Positions 37,944 through 48,432 of a stretch of DNA of 64,000 nt are shown here, piece by piece. Numbering within the stretch: the first letter of the stretch is position 1; each line of letters opens with the position of its first letter. The stretch is from Lentibacillus lipolyticus (GTDB taxonomy: Bacteria > Bacillota > Bacilli > Bacillales > Amphibacillaceae): the NCBI GenBank assembly GCA_004145795.1, contig SEIO01000005.1, forward strand, positions 1 through 64,000, in the 5' to 3' direction. Made by a program: the position numbers and the translations under genes. The notes beneath the pieces were generated by a model. It ran no database searches. It had not been told where the DNA came from and saw only the letters and a program-made list of their open reading frames with translations.

Positions 37944-38174
37944 TTATGACTCAATCATGATCATATCCTCGCCGATTTTACGGATGGAGCTCCACCTTAT
38001 TTTCGTCTCGGCCCCTTCTTTCTTCAAACCGAACCATTTGTAGCTTGGAATAATAAACGATTCAATCTGACCCGTTCTTTCATCAATCTCTAAGTCTGTT
38101 TGCCCTAAAACACCAAGTCTCGCGCCTTCATTAACATCAATTATCTCTTTACCGCTGATATCTTGATAACGCAT
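37944..38174 (-). CDS. ymxH: YlmC/YmxH-family PRC-barrel protein
   Basis: A 76-residue PRC-barrel-type protein of the YlmC/YmxH sporulation-associated family. The RYQDISGKEIIDVNEGARLG start and the SYKWFGLKKEG and IRKIGEDMIMI segments are diagnostic. The function is unknown. It follows mlpA by 71 bases, as in B. subtilis. Confidence 0.88.
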   Translation of the reverse strand: MRYQDISGKEIIDVNEGARLGVLGQTDLEIDERTGQIESFIIPSYKWFGLKKEGAETKIRWSSIRKIGEDMIMIES

Positions 38175-38245
38175 TTAACCGCCCCCATTACAAATGTTTA
38201 TTAAAGTATATTCCAGCGGTGTAAATCTATGCGTTAAGGATACGA

Positions 38246-39463
38246 TTAAGGAGCTGGTGCGATCAGCGCAGTGGATGGTGACTGCTCAAAAATCGATTCA
38301 ATAACGTGCCGGATTTTTCCATGATCAACCGCGTCAATTTCTGCAATCATCTCATCCATGGAGCGGTGCCGGTTCAGCATCAATTCGTTTCTGCCATTCC
38401 GGCTCATTCGGCCGCTGGTACTCTCCAGGCTGAGCATCAGATTTCCCTTTAGTTGTTCTTTGCTGTTATTTAATTCCTTATCCGTCAATCCGCCCGTTAC
38501 TAAATCGTCGACTGTTTTATGAATGACATCTTTCAACTGCGGCAGCTGATCGTTTCCCGTGCCAGCATAGATGGTCAAAAGTCCGCTATCCAAAAATGAT
38601 GAATGGTAAGAAAAGACCGCATAAGCAAGGCCCTGCTTTTCTCTTACTTCCTGAAATAAACGAGAACTCATGCTGCCGCCCAATACGTTATTCATAATAA
38701 TCAGACTGTACATATGTTCATCATCTATCGGCAGCCCATTGTAACCAAGACATAGGTGTGCCTGTTCCGTATCTTTAGCTTTTTCAATGTTATTTCCCAA
38801 AAATCCTGGTCGCATCACTTGTTCATGACATGTCTTCTGCTGAAACGCACTGAAATATTCCTCGGCTGTATAAATAAATGAGTCATCCACATTGCCGGCA
38901 ATCGAAATGACGACATTGTCGGGTGTGTAACGGTCATGAATATATTGCTTTAGACTATCTGGAGTGAATGATTGCAGCTGTTTTTCCGTCCCAAGAATTG
39001 GATAGCCGAGCGGGTGCTGACCAAAAGCAGCACGTGCCAGTATATCATGTACGATATCGTCCGGTGTGTCCTCATACATCTTAATTTCTTCTAGGACAAC
39101 TTTCTTTTCCCGTTCCATCTCCTCCTCGTCAAAAGACGAGTTGAAAAACATGTCTGCCAGTATCTCCAATGCATATTCTTTATGTGTATCGATCACTTTC
39201 GCATAAAAACAGGTGTATTCTTTTGACGTGAACGCATTCACCTGACCGCCAATCGAATCAAAAGCTTCCGCAATGTCTTGCGGAGATCTCGTTTTCGTCC
39301 CCTTAAAAAACATATGTTCCAGAAAGTGCGAAATTCCATTTATTTCTTCTGTTTCATTTCTTGAACCGGTCCGAATCCAAATACCAATGGTAACTGACCG
39401 GACGGCAGGTATTTTCTCTTGAACAATTCGAAGTCCATTATCACTTGTATGCTTTTCTATCAA
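38246..39463 (-). CDS. mlpA: M16-family metallopeptidase MlpA (YmxG)
   Basis: A 405-residue processing-peptidase-like zinc protease. The inverted zinc motif HFLEH is in GISHFLEHMFFKGT near residue 47, with EMEREKKVVLEEIKMYED supplying the distal glutamate. B. subtilis MlpA is reported to affect extracellular protease expression. The start codon is TTG at 39463, with GGAGG seven bases upstream. It starts 16 bases after ylxY and leads into ymxH. Confidence 0.93.
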   Translation of the reverse strand: MIEKHTSDNGLRIVQEKIPAVRSVTIGIWIRTGSRNETEEINGISHFLEHMFFKGTKTRSPQDIAEAFDSIGGQVNAFTSKEYTCFYAKVIDTHKEYALEILADMFFNSSFDEEEMEREKKVVLEEIKMYEDTPDDIVHDILARAAFGQHPLGYPILGTEKQLQSFTPDSLKQYIHDRYTPDNVVISIAGNVDDSFIYTAEEYFSAFQQKTCHEQVMRPGFLGNNIEKAKDTEQAHLCLGYNGLPIDDEHMYSLIIMNNVLGGSMSSRLFQEVREKQGLAYAVFSYHSSFLDSGLLTIYAGTGNDQLPQLKDVIHKTVDDLVTGGLTDKELNNSKEQLKGNLMLSLESTSGRMSRNGRNELMLNRHRSMDEMIAEIDAVDHGKIRHVIESIFEQSPSTALIAPAP

Positions 39464-39479
39464 ATTTCTTCCTCCTACA

Positions 39480-40451
39480 TTATCTGACCACGTGTTGTCG
39501 TTTTTCGCTCAGCAATTGATCAATTGTACCAATATTATATCCCTTTTCCTTGATGCCTGTGAGCAAAGAATCCAATCCCTCAGCAATCGAGGGTGTAGGG
39601 TGCATTAAAACTGTAGCTCCAGGGTGGATATTGGTCATTACCCGGTTCATCATAACAGATACAGACGGATTCTTCCAATCGATTGTATCGACTGTCCATA
39701 AAATAGTTTCTAAATTCTTCTTGGCAGCTGTACGAACAGTCTGTTCCGAATAGCTGCCACTAGGCGGGGCAAACCATTCCGGTACTTCACCGGTAATGGC
39801 TTTTAGAACCTCGTTTGTACGTGTTATTTGTTCTTTTGTTTGCTGGCTGGACAAACGTGCCATATCTGGGTGATCATATGCATGATTGCCGATGACATGA
39901 CCCTGTTCGTTAATCATTTTGACATAATCGGAATTTTCCTTTGCCCACTTGCCCTCTATAAAAAACGTTGCCTTTACATTGTTTTTCTTTAACGTGTTCA
40001 GTATGGGCGGGATATATTCCTTTCCCCAGGATACGTTTATAAGAAATGCTACCATATTTTTATCCGGGTGGCCGCGGTAAATAGGTGCAGGCGGCAATTC
40101 ATCCATGCTTACCTCCGGTGGTATCTGTTCATATGCCAAAAGCGCTTCGTCAAAAACCCCTTCTTTTTGCATTTGTTCATATGATTTATCCAGATTCACT
40201 TTCAGGCCATTAAGACCCGGCATCTTTTTCCATACTTTATGAATAACAGCATTTTCCGGTTCTTTTTCGTAATCGGAGCGCTTACGCTTTATTTCTTCAA
40301 ATAACGGGTTCTCCTGTTTACTAACATCACTAACAGTATGTGAAAATGTGGCTGCCTCATTTGTCTTGAACGGATTATAGCTATTTCCAAATGAAGCAAT
40401 TACTAGCAGCGTAAATATAAACACATGCACAAGTCCCCGGTAACGGTGCAT
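39480..40451 (-). CDS. ylxY: YlxY-type polysaccharide deacetylase-like protein
   Basis: A 323-residue exported protein with an N-terminal signal/anchor helix (LVHVFIFTLLVIASFG) and a C-terminal NodB-fold domain (about 145-310). The usual first motif TFDDG is replaced by LINVSWG, so the catalytic Asp pair is missing, while HAYDH (motif 2) remains. Enzymatic deacetylation is therefore doubtful; B. subtilis YlxY seems similar, as I recall. The ATG at 40451 follows a GGGGGGAG site; the longer frame adds 23 unlikely residues. It lies between pnp and mlpA. Confidence 0.88.
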   Translation of the reverse strand: MHRYRGLVHVFIFTLLVIASFGNSYNPFKTNEAATFSHTVSDVSKQENPLFEEIKRKRSDYEKEPENAVIHKVWKKMPGLNGLKVNLDKSYEQMQKEGVFDEALLAYEQIPPEVSMDELPPAPIYRGHPDKNMVAFLINVSWGKEYIPPILNTLKKNNVKATFFIEGKWAKENSDYVKMINEQGHVIGNHAYDHPDMARLSSQQTKEQITRTNEVLKAITGEVPEWFAPPSGSYSEQTVRTAAKKNLETILWTVDTIDWKNPSVSVMMNRVMTNIHPGATVLMHPTPSIAEGLDSLLTGIKEKGYNIGTIDQLLSEKRQHVVR

Positions 40452-40600
40452 TCGTATCTCCCCCCCTCTTTCAACCATATGTATGAGAAGGACAAGATAT
40501 GTATCGGAAAAAAGCAGCAAGCAAGGACCGCTTTTTTTCGCAGCTTAGTGTCGTGTTCTTTCCATATGCAGAACTTCAAGGTCGGCAAGGACAATATACG

Positions 40601-40710
40601 CAGACTCCTCGAAAATACAAACCAATTTTCTTCGTGCATGTAAAGCTGCCGAAGCATTCCTTGTCATATGAGAACAGCACGTGTCCGATGATCCCGCAGG
40701 AAGCATGGTT
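40601..40710. repeat. Degenerate relative of repeat copy A (right arm)
   Basis: From GACTCCTCGAAAA through GCTGCCG, TTCCTTGTC, GAACAGC and CGTGTCCGA to CCCGCAG, this follows 37447-37550 in the same order with scattered substitutions. No terminal repeats are recognisable. It lies in the 330-base pnp-ylxY gap; the rest of that gap shows only the pnp terminator. Confidence 0.65.
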
Positions 40711-40749
40711 CAAAGGCTTTTCGCTCTTGTACGTTAAAAGCCATAAAAA

Positions 40750-40773
40750 AAGAAACTGGTTCTCCAGCTTCTT
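40750..40773 (-). terminator. pnp terminator
   Basis: AAGAAGCTGG pairs with CCAGTTTCTT over 10 bp around AGAA, followed by a long T-run on the minus strand, eight bases after the pnp stop. Confidence 0.9.
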
Positions 40774-40781
40774 GTTTATGC

Positions 40782-42902
40782 TTATGAACTTGATTTCTCG
40801 CTCTTTTCCCGTTCTTCTTTCAGTATTGCCTTACGGGATAAGTTAACACGTCCCTGGTTATCAATTTCTTTCACTTTAACCATAATCTGATCGCCGACGG
40901 AAACCACATCTTCTACTTTGTTTGTCCGTTCCTCGGCCAGCTCTGATATATGAACCAGTCCGTCTTTGCCTTTAAAAAGTTCGACGAAGGCGCCAAATTT
41001 TTCAATCCGTTTTACCGTGCCAAGATAAACTTGACCTGTCTCCACTTCACGTACCAAATCCTCAATTATCTGTTTTGCTTTTTGATTCATTTCTGCATCT
41101 GGTGACGAAATGAATACACTGCCATCCTGCTCAATATCTATTTTCACACCGGTTTCATCAATAATCTTGTTGATTTGTTTTCCGCTTGGTCCGATAACAT
41201 CCCGGATTTTATCAGGATTGATGGACATCGTCATGATTTTTGGTGCGTGTTCGGACAGTTGTTCTCTTGGGCCTCTAAGTGTGCTCAGCATCGAGTCAAG
41301 TATCTGCATCCGTCCTTTTTTAGCCTGTTCCAAGGCCTCTTGCAGTATTTCCTTAGATAGTCCTTCAATCTTAATATCCATTTGCAATGCAGTTACACCC
41401 TGCTCTGTTCCCGCTACTTTGAAGTCCATGTCTCCCAGTGCATCTTCCATGCCTTGTATATCTGTTAGTATGGTGTAGTCATCACCGGATTTAACAAGTC
41501 CCATAGCTATACCGGCAACTGGTGCTTTAATCGGTATACCTGCATCCATCATGGCCAGCGAACTTGCACAGATACTGGCTTGTGATGTCGATCCATTCGA
41601 TTCCAGCACTTCGGAAACAAGACGAATGGTATACGGGAAGTCTTTTTCAGATGGGATAACTTTTTCAAGTGCACGTTCACCTAATGCACCATGACCTATT
41701 TCACGGCGGCCTGGTCCTCTGATTGGACCCGTTTCCCCGACACTGTATTGTGGGAAGTTATAATGATGCATAAACCGTTTGGACTCTTCCAAATCCAGTC
41801 CATCAAGAATTTGCACATCTCCAAGTGCTCCCAGCGTACATACACTTAGTGCCTGCGTTTGACCACGCGTGAACAGTCCTGACCCATGTGTCCGCGGCAA
41901 TACGTTGACCCGGGATGATAATGAGCGGATTTCATCAGCTTTTCGCCCGTCCGGACGAATTTTTTCTTTTGTTATCAGCCGACGCACTTCTGCTTTGACC
42001 ATATCATCCAGAATAGAAGCGACTTGCTTCAGAACATCTTCTTCTCCCTCTTTTTCCTCAAATGAAGCAATGACATCATCCTTAACTGCACTAATTGCTT
42101 CGTCGCGGGCATGTTTTCCTTCTGTCTGGATTGCCTCAACCATCTTGTCTTTTGCCATTGTTTCTACTTGGGCAGTCAAATCATTAGCTGCAGTATGAGC
42201 CTGAAAGTCCTGTTTTGCCATGCCGACCTCCGCAATGATTTTTTCCTGGAATTCGATTAAGCGGATGATTTCCTGATGGCCAAACATAATAGCTTCCAAC
42301 ATAATATCTTCAGGAATTTCGTCAGCACCGGCTTCAACCATATTAATGGCATCCTTGGTTCCGGCAACGGTCAGGTCAATATCACTTTTTTCTTCCAATT
42401 CGACGGTAGGATTGATGATGAATTCACCGTCAACTCGTCCGACATGGACTCCTGCTATCGGTTCCGAAAACGGAATGTCGGAAATAGAAAGCGCAATCGA
42501 TGATCCAATCATGGCGGCTATTTCAGATGAACAATCCTGATCAACACTCATAACTGTACTGATGACCTGTACTTCATTTCTGTATCCATCCGGAAAAAGC
42601 GGCCGGATTGGACGGTCAATCAGCCGGGAAGTTAACGTTGCTTTTTCACTTGGACGGCCTTCCCGTTTAATAAAACCACCAGGTATTTTCCCTACTGCGT
42701 ACAAGCGTTCTTCATAGTTTACAGTCAATGGGAAAAACGGTAAATCTTTCGGTTCATTGGACGCCGTTGCAACCGACAATACGGATGTTTCACCGTAGCG
42801 GATCATTGCGGCCCCATTTGCCTGTTTTGCTAATTCTCCAGTTTCAACGGTGAAAGTTCTGCCGCCTATTTCTGTAGAGAACGTCTTCTTTTCTTCTTCC
42901 AT
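40782..42902 (-). CDS. pnp: Polynucleotide phosphorylase
   Basis: A 706-residue 3'-to-5' phosphorolytic exoribonuclease, trimeric, the main RNA-degrading exonuclease in Bacillus. Two RNase PH domains are joined by a helical domain (about 215-300), with the phosphate-binding SNGSTSQAS near residue 440. The C-terminus has KH ([16 protein letters not shown]) and S1 ([18 protein letters not shown]) RNA-binding domains. It follows rpsO with a terminator between. GGGAG is 11 bases before the ATG, a somewhat long spacing. Confidence 0.97.
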   Translation of the reverse strand: MEEEKKTFSTEIGGRTFTVETGELAKQANGAAMIRYGETSVLSVATASNEPKDLPFFPLTVNYEERLYAVGKIPGGFIKREGRPSEKATLTSRLIDRPIRPLFPDGYRNEVQVISTVMSVDQDCSSEIAAMIGSSIALSISDIPFSEPIAGVHVGRVDGEFIINPTVELEEKSDIDLTVAGTKDAINMVEAGADEIPEDIMLEAIMFGHQEIIRLIEFQEKIIAEVGMAKQDFQAHTAANDLTAQVETMAKDKMVEAIQTEGKHARDEAISAVKDDVIASFEEKEGEEDVLKQVASILDDMVKAEVRRLITKEKIRPDGRKADEIRSLSSRVNVLPRTHGSGLFTRGQTQALSVCTLGALGDVQILDGLDLEESKRFMHHYNFPQYSVGETGPIRGPGRREIGHGALGERALEKVIPSEKDFPYTIRLVSEVLESNGSTSQASICASSLAMMDAGIPIKAPVAGIAMGLVKSGDDYTILTDIQGMEDALGDMDFKVAGTEQGVTALQMDIKIEGLSKEILQEALEQAKKGRMQILDSMLSTLRGPREQLSEHAPKIMTMSINPDKIRDVIGPSGKQINKIIDETGVKIDIEQDGSVFISSPDAEMNQKAKQIIEDLVREVETGQVYLGTVKRIEKFGAFVELFKGKDGLVHISELAEERTNKVEDVVSVGDQIMVKVKEIDNQGRVNLSRKAILKEEREKSEKSSS

Positions 42903-43063
42903 TAGTCATAGAACTCCCTTCAAAAAACTTTCTTCCTTCATTTTATAGTTAATGGACGTAAATGTAAATTTTATGTACCACGGAACGGTATTATCCGCCA
43001 GAAAAAAGTGGTTTTCAACAATGGCAAGGTTTTTCATCATTTCCAAAACAGTATAAAGTGAAA

Positions 43064-43087
43064 AAAAGCAGGATTTCTCCTGCTTTT
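43064..43087 (-). terminator. rpsO terminator
   Basis: AAAAGCAGGA pairs with TCCTGCTTTT over 10 bp around GAAA, with seven T residues at the end. It lies 13 bases after rpsO and partly separates it from pnp. Confidence 0.9.
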
Positions 43088-43100
43088 CCCCTTGCATTTT

Positions 43101-43370
43101 TTATCGGCGTAGGCCTAGCTTTTTAATTAAATCACGGTAGCGTGTTACGTCTTTTTTACGTAGGTAATTGAGCAAGTTGCGTCGCTTACCAACCATTTTC
43201 AAAAGACCGCGGCGTGAATGGTGGTCTTTTTTATGAAAGCGCAAATGTTCATTCAATGCTGTAATTTCTTCTGTCATAACAGCAATTTGCACTTCCGGAG
43301 AACCAGTATCATTTTCATGAACTTTGAATTCATTAATGATTTCATTCTTGCGTTCTTTCGTGACAGCCAT
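43101..43370 (-). CDS. rpsO: 30S ribosomal protein S15
   Basis: An 89-residue S15, an early binder of the 16S central domain. [31 protein letters not shown] and [19 protein letters not shown] are universal signatures. The start at 43370 has GGAGGTGAG six bases upstream and gives the universal MAVTKE-type start. The 138-base leader (43371-43508) may hold an S15 autoregulatory structure, as in other Bacillaceae, but I could not fold it convincingly. Confidence 0.97.
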   Translation of the reverse strand: MAVTKERKNEIINEFKVHENDTGSPEVQIAVMTEEITALNEHLRFHKKDHHSRRGLLKMVGKRRNLLNYLRKKDVTRYRDLIKKLGLRR

Positions 43371-43508
43371 TAGGCTCACCTCCATAAGTTGAGTATATCC
43401 CCATTCTCCTAGCAAGCGCCGGAGTTACGAATTGCCAAGAGATGGTTTACGATATTAAGGTTACACCTTTTTTATTAGAAATGCAAGAGTCATATTGGAA
43501 TTTGCTCC

Positions 43509-44447
43509 TTACTGTCGAAAGAAATCCCGTATACGGCGTTCATCATCCTCTATTTTCTTTACTAGCTCGGCAGCACTATCAAACTTTTCTTCATCTCTAA
43601 TAAAACGATGCCATTCAAGTATTAGTTCCTCACCGTACAAATCGTTGCTGTAGTCAAAGATGTTCACCTCGATAATCGGTTCCTTTCTGTCATCCGTGAA
43701 GGTCGGGTTATAGCCTAAACTGGCCATTCCCTTGTGCACTTCACCTTCGTACAGAACTTTAACAGCATAAACACCAACTTTCGGCAAGAGGGCATCCTTA
43801 GTGACATCTAAATTGGCAGTTGGATAACCAATTGTTCTGCCTCGCTTATCCCCTTCTTTAACGATACCGCGGATGGAAAGCGGTCTTCCCAGCAGTGAAT
43901 GAACTTGATGGACCAAACCATGATGCAACAGTTCTCTAATCCTGGTTGAACTAACTTTTTCACCATCCCTCTTCACTTCGCCAATGGCAGTAAACGTGAA
44001 CAGCCCTCTTGCATGTTCCTCTATGGTGTGTACATTCCCCCGGCCTTTATGTCCATATGAAAAATCAAAGCCTGCCACAAGGTGTTTGATATTCAGACCA
44101 ATGATAAAGTGATCAATGAACGCTTGTGGCTCCAGTGCAGATAAGGTTTTATCAAACGTAATAACATAGAGGCGATCAATATCCAAACGCTGCAGAATTT
44201 CCTGTTTTTCCCGCAGCGGGGTTATGTATTGAACGTGATGTACATCTTTCCGTAAGACAACGGATGGATGCGGATGAAACGTGATCACCGCACTTTCCAT
44301 ATTTCTCGCTCTTGCCTTATCTGCTGCGGTCTGAATCACTTGCTGATGACCCTTGTGAACACCATCAAAAAAACCAATCGCGGCAACTGTTTCCGGTAGT
44401 TCATCTACTTGTAATGTATGGGGATATGTCAGCATAACCGTTTGCAA
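43509..44447 (-). CDS. ribF: Bifunctional riboflavin kinase/FAD synthetase
   Basis: A 312-residue enzyme (RibC in B. subtilis) making FMN and FAD. The N-terminal FAD synthetase (nucleotidyltransferase) domain has IGFFDGVHKGHQQVI near 26 and SSTRIRELL near 156. The C-terminal riboflavin kinase domain has GDKRGRTIGYPTANL near 196. The start is TTG at 44447, with TAGGTG seven bases upstream; the next ATG is 12 bases further on and too far from that site. It follows truB by 16 bases. Confidence 0.95.
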   Translation of the reverse strand: MQTVMLTYPHTLQVDELPETVAAIGFFDGVHKGHQQVIQTAADKARARNMESAVITFHPHPSVVLRKDVHHVQYITPLREKQEILQRLDIDRLYVITFDKTLSALEPQAFIDHFIIGLNIKHLVAGFDFSYGHKGRGNVHTIEEHARGLFTFTAIGEVKRDGEKVSSTRIRELLHHGLVHQVHSLLGRPLSIRGIVKEGDKRGRTIGYPTANLDVTKDALLPKVGVYAVKVLYEGEVHKGMASLGYNPTFTDDRKEPIIEVNIFDYSNDLYGEELILEWHRFIRDEEKFDSAAELVKKIEDDERRIRDFFRQ

Positions 44448-44463
44448 TTTGTTTCACCTACTT

Positions 44464-45357
44464 TCAATCGTTGAAAACCCTTACTGGCTTCATCACACTA
44501 CTATCGTTCGGATGTGTCTGATAAATCGCCAGCACCTCTTCGCCGGCCATAATCAGAAAGGGATCCGTTTCCGGCGCATCAGTGGGTTTAGCTAGTTTTT
44601 GTCCGTAATGTACACGCTTCTTGACAGTTGAATCAACATACACCCGCTGCATGTGCCCCAGACCACGGGCAACTGGAAGCAGCAGCAGGTTCATGTTATC
44701 ATGCTCAACTGCCTCCTTCACTTGCTGAAATGTTACGGTATCTTCTTTTTCGATTCCACCTGACGCTGTCCGATACAGTTCACCCATATGGGCTGGGTAT
44801 CCAAGTCTATCACCAATGTCCACGCACAATGTCCGTATATATGTACCCTTGGAACAAACCACCCGCACTCGGAATGAATCAGGTCGGATGCTTTCTTTTA
44901 AAAGCTCAAGATTAAAAATTGACACCTGGCGTTTTGGGCGGTCCACTTGCTCATTCGCCCGGGCATATTCATATAATTTTTTTCCCTTTACTTTTACAGC
45001 TGAGTACATAGGGGGGATTTGCGTTATGTTACCACGAAATAATTGTAACACGTTTTCAATCGTCTGTTGAGATGGAGGAACCGTTACATTCACTGATTCG
45101 ATCAACTCCCCATGGCCATCTTCTGTTTCTGTAGCTATACCAAGCTTCACTTCAGCAATATAGGTTTTTTTCGTGTTGGTAAGATATGGAACAATTTTAG
45201 TTGCCTGTCCAATACAAATAGGCAGCACACCTTCCACTTCCGGATCAAGTGTCCCTGTATGCCCGACCTTTTTTATATGTAATAGCTTCCGAATTTTCAT
45301 GACACAGTCGTGGGATGTCATGCCTTTTGGTTTCCATAAAGGTAAAATACCTTTCAT
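44464..45357 (-). CDS. truB: tRNA pseudouridine-55 synthase
   Basis: A 297-residue TruB that converts U55 in the T-loop of tRNAs. The catalytic aspartate is in GHTGTLDPEVEGVLP near residue 38. SKGTYIRTLCVDIG near 170 and a PUA-like tail complete the family pattern. The ATG at 45357 follows GGAGGT by six bases. It is separated from rbfA by a terminator-like hairpin but is in the usual nusA-infB-rbfA-truB order. Confidence 0.95.
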   Translation of the reverse strand: MKGILPLWKPKGMTSHDCVMKIRKLLHIKKVGHTGTLDPEVEGVLPICIGQATKIVPYLTNTKKTYIAEVKLGIATETEDGHGELIESVNVTVPPSQQTIENVLQLFRGNITQIPPMYSAVKVKGKKLYEYARANEQVDRPKRQVSIFNLELLKESIRPDSFRVRVVCSKGTYIRTLCVDIGDRLGYPAHMGELYRTASGGIEKEDTVTFQQVKEAVEHDNMNLLLLPVARGLGHMQRVYVDSTVKKRVHYGQKLAKPTDAPETDPFLIMAGEEVLAIYQTHPNDSSVMKPVRVFND

Positions 45358-45412
45358 ACCGCACCTCCCCAATCTTCAAATCGTAAATTAAGTTCCTCAG
45401 TTTATACGGAAA

Positions 45413-45444
45413 AATCTGACCCGCCAAGCATGACGAGTCAGATT
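45413..45444 (-). terminator. Hairpin/terminator between rbfA and truB
   Basis: AATCTGAC pairs with GTCAGATT, followed by TTTTCC on the minus strand. It lies 17 bases after rbfA and may attenuate truB-ribF. Confidence 0.7.
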
Positions 45445-45461
45445 GCATTCCGTACTAATGC

Positions 45462-45803
45462 TTAATTATTTAATTCACGCAGAATTTTCTCGATCCGATT
45501 ACCATGTTCGAGTGCCTCGTCTAATTCAAACGAGATTTCCGGTGTTTTTCTCAAGCGGATGCGCTTGCCAATTTCTGAACGGATAAAACCTTTTGCTTTC
45601 GCGAGGCCAGTAAGTGTGTCATGCTTTTCTTCCTCAGATCCAAGCACAGAAATGAAAATCGTGGCTTGCTGCAAATCACCGGTAACCTCCACATCGGTAA
45701 CCGTCACGAAACCGACACGCGGATCTTTAATTCGCTGGCTTAACAGTTCACCTAATTCCTTTTTCATTTGTTCTGCTACGCGATTTGAACGAATATCACC
45801 CAT
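45462..45803 (-). CDS. rbfA: Ribosome-binding factor A
   Basis: A 113-residue single KH-domain protein that binds the 30S subunit during late 16S maturation and cold adaptation. The [25 protein letters not shown] start, [21 protein letters not shown] and the acidic-basic C-terminus are typical. The ATG at 45803 follows GAGGTG; an in-frame GTG three codons earlier is within that site. Confidence 0.95.
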   Translation of the reverse strand: MGDIRSNRVAEQMKKELGELLSQRIKDPRVGFVTVTDVEVTGDLQQATIFISVLGSEEEKHDTLTGLAKAKGFIRSEIGKRIRLRKTPEISFELDEALEHGNRIEKILRELNN

Positions 45804-45836
45804 TTTGATCACCTCGGTTTATATGACGAACTGCTG

Positions 45837-46115
45837 CTATACATGCTCAACTTCTGTAATAGTGCGTTCCAGTTCCGGGAACCCATCCATAATCTTAAGT
45901 GCTTCTTGAATCACTTTTTCACCGTGGACACCATCGTTAGAAATGGTAACTATTCCAATTTTGGTCCGCTGCCATAGATCATGAAAATCCAACTCTGTGA
46001 CGGCAACATTTAAGTCATTTCGCAACTTAGCCGCTATACGCTTCAAAATGGATCGTTTTTGCTTTAGGGACCGCCCCTCATACAACATACACTCTACTTC
46101 AGCATAAACAATCAT
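45837..46115 (-). CDS. ylxP: DUF503 protein YlxP
   Basis: A 92-residue DUF503 family protein (YlxP), a conserved small neighbour of infB and rbfA; YlxP has been implicated in ribosome assembly in the literature. [26 protein letters not shown] and the IGIVTISND segment identify it. It overlaps the infB stop by four bases. Confidence 0.9.
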   Translation of the reverse strand: MIVYAEVECMLYEGRSLKQKRSILKRIAAKLRNDLNVAVTELDFHDLWQRTKIGIVTISNDGVHGEKVIQEALKIMDGFPELERTITEVEHV

Positions 46116-48412
46116 GACCGCTCAATTTCTTCCATTACGAACGCTTCCAGAATATCTCCCTCTTTAATATCATTAAAGTTTTTGATGGTAATGCCGCATT
46201 CGTAGTTTTGTGCAACCTCTTTCGCATCATCCTTATAACGTTTCAGGGTGTCAATTTCTCCTTCAAACTGGACCACGCCGTCACGGATAAGACGCACGCC
46301 TGCGTCACGCGTTATTTTCCCTTCTGTTACATAGCTCCCTGCTATGGTACCAATGCGTGAGACTTTAAACGTTTCTCTTACTTCAGCTTGCCCAATCACT
46401 TTCTCTTCAAATTCCGGATCGAGCATGCCTTTCATTGCCGCTTCAATCTCTTCTATCACTTTGTAAATGACACGGTGCTGCCGGACATCTACTTTCTCCG
46501 TGTCAGCTGCTTTCTTGGCATTAACGTCCGGGCGTACGTTGAATCCAATCACAATGGCGTTGGATGCAGAAGCCAGAATAATATCTGATTCTTTTATGGC
46601 ACCTACGCCGGTGTGGATTATTTTAATTTTAACCCCTTCAACGTCAATTTTTTCCAAAGAGGAGGCAAGTGCTTCGGCAGATCCTTGTACGTCGGCTTTG
46701 ATAACGACATTAATTTCTTTCATTTCTCCCTGCTTAATTTGTTCAAACAGGTCATCGACACTGACTTTCGTTGTTTCAGAACGTGTTTCTTGAATGTGCT
46801 TTTGCTGGCGCGCCTCACCAACTTGACGTGCTTTTTTCTCATCGGAAAAGACAAGGAATTGATCACCGGCCTGTGGAACATCATTTAAACCTGTAATTTC
46901 CACAGGTGTAGATGGTTCTGCCGACTGCACTCGTCTTCCTTCATCATTGACCATTGTCCGTACGCGGCCAAATGTGCTGCCAACAACAACGGAATCGCCC
47001 ACATGCAGTGTACCGTTCTGTATCAATAATGTGGCAACAGGGCCTCTTCCTTTATCAAGTTCCGCTTCGATAACTGTTCCAAACGCATTCGTCTTTGGAT
47101 TAGCTTTTAGCTCTTCCATTTCAGAAACAAGCAGAAGCATCTCCAGCAAGCTGTCAATCCCGTCATGTTTAGCGGCGGACATATTGACGAAAATCGTGTT
47201 TCCGCCCCAGTCTTCCGGAATCAGTTCATACTCGGTCAATTCCTGCATGACCCGATCCGGATTGGCTCCTTCCTTATCCATCTTGTTGACAGCCACAATA
47301 ATTGGAACCTCGGCGGCTTTGGCATGGTTAATTGCTTCAACGGTTTGTGGCATGACACCATCATCGGCAGCGACCACCAGGACAGCAATATCCGTTACCT
47401 GAGCACCACGGGAACGCATACTCGTGAAGGCAGCGTGACCGGGTGTATCAAGGAAAGTCAACTTCTGTCCATCATTTTCCACCTGATATGCGCCAATATG
47501 CTGCGTGATTCCGCCAGCTTCTCCTTCTGTCACTTTCGTATGACGGATTGCATCCAACAGCGTTGTTTTTCCATGGTCAACATGTCCCATGATAGTTACA
47601 ACTGCCGGCCGTTCCACTAAGTCAGCCTCATTACTCTCTTCACGGTATTTATCGAAATCCGTTTCTTCCAAAATAATTTCTTTTTCCACTTCAACACCAA
47701 ATTCACCACAAATCAATTCAACTGCATCATCATCCAGATCCTGGTTTTTGGTGGCCATAACACCAAGGAACATAAGCTTCTTGATGATTTCTGACGCTTC
47801 TTTATTTAACTTGGATGCCAGTTCTTCGACAGTCAGTGTTTCGCTGTAGGTAATTTTCTCCGGTGTTTTTCTAATCGGTTTCTGCTGCTGATTTGGCGCA
47901 GTGTTATTTCGGTTTTTGTTGCTGTTATCACGCTTATGCTGCTGGTTCTTATGCTGCCTGCCCTTTTTGTTCCGCTGGTCCTGCTGCTTTTGATTGCCAC
48001 CCTGTTTCTGTTTTCCCTGTGACGTTTGCTTTTTATTCGGGTTCCCTTGATTTTGCTGACCTTGTGGGGCCTGCTTTTGGTTTTGGCTTTGCTGATTTTG
48101 TTGTCCCTGTGAGGCCTGCTTTTTATTTTGGTTTTGCTGATTTTGCCTGTTATTTGATTGTTGTTTGTTCATACGCTGTCCGCTTTCATTTTTATTATTT
48201 TTTGAACTGTTTGCCTCTTTGCTGCTCCCGGAACGGTTATTATTTCCGTTCCCGTTTGACGCGAATTTCTTATCCAATTCCACGATTGTTTCAATGGAAA
48301 TAGTAGACATGTGGTTTTTGACATCAATATTTAAATTCTTTAATTGTTGGATTACTTCCTTGCTAGTTGTGTTATTCTGCCTTGCATATTCATATATGCG
48401 CATTTTGCTCAT
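46112..48412 (-). CDS. infB: Translation initiation factor IF-2
   Basis: A 766-residue GTPase that brings initiator tRNA to the 30S complex. The N-terminal IF2N helix (residues 1-50) is followed by a 128-residue Gln/Asn/Lys-rich low-complexity linker (about 53-180, DNA 47873-48256) with internal repeats. A second IF2N domain, the G domain (GHVDHGKT near 276, [16 protein letters not shown]) and the two beta-barrels follow. An internal start giving a shorter form, known in B. subtilis, was not identified. It lies 20 bases after ylxQ. Confidence 0.96.
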   Translation of the reverse strand: MSKMRIYEYARQNNTTSKEVIQQLKNLNIDVKNHMSTISIETIVELDKKFASNGNGNNNRSGSSKEANSSKNNKNESGQRMNKQQSNNRQNQQNQNKKQASQGQQNQQSQNQKQAPQGQQNQGNPNKKQTSQGKQKQGGNQKQQDQRNKKGRQHKNQQHKRDNSNKNRNNTAPNQQQKPIRKTPEKITYSETLTVEELASKLNKEASEIIKKLMFLGVMATKNQDLDDDAVELICGEFGVEVEKEIILEETDFDKYREESNEADLVERPAVVTIMGHVDHGKTTLLDAIRHTKVTEGEAGGITQHIGAYQVENDGQKLTFLDTPGHAAFTSMRSRGAQVTDIAVLVVAADDGVMPQTVEAINHAKAAEVPIIVAVNKMDKEGANPDRVMQELTEYELIPEDWGGNTIFVNMSAAKHDGIDSLLEMLLLVSEMEELKANPKTNAFGTVIEAELDKGRGPVATLLIQNGTLHVGDSVVVGSTFGRVRTMVNDEGRRVQSAEPSTPVEITGLNDVPQAGDQFLVFSDEKKARQVGEARQQKHIQETRSETTKVSVDDLFEQIKQGEMKEINVVIKADVQGSAEALASSLEKIDVEGVKIKIIHTGVGAIKESDIILASASNAIVIGFNVRPDVNAKKAADTEKVDVRQHRVIYKVIEEIEAAMKGMLDPEFEEKVIGQAEVRETFKVSRIGTIAGSYVTEGKITRDAGVRLIRDGVVQFEGEIDTLKRYKDDAKEVAQNYECGITIKNFNDIKEGDILEAFVMEEIERS

Positions 48413-48432
48413 ACATCCACCCCCAAGTTTTT

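Noticed and set aside
45413-45444. Possible end of the nusA-infB operon
   Set aside because: As a strict operon boundary it is doubtful: truB and ribF follow closely in the usual order and no promoter was found after the hairpin, so it is listed only as an attenuator-type terminator.
47900-48160. CRISPR-like spaced repeats in infB
   Set aside because: The repeats are in-frame codon repeats of the Gln/Asn linker with irregular spacing; no CRISPR repeat structure or cas genes.
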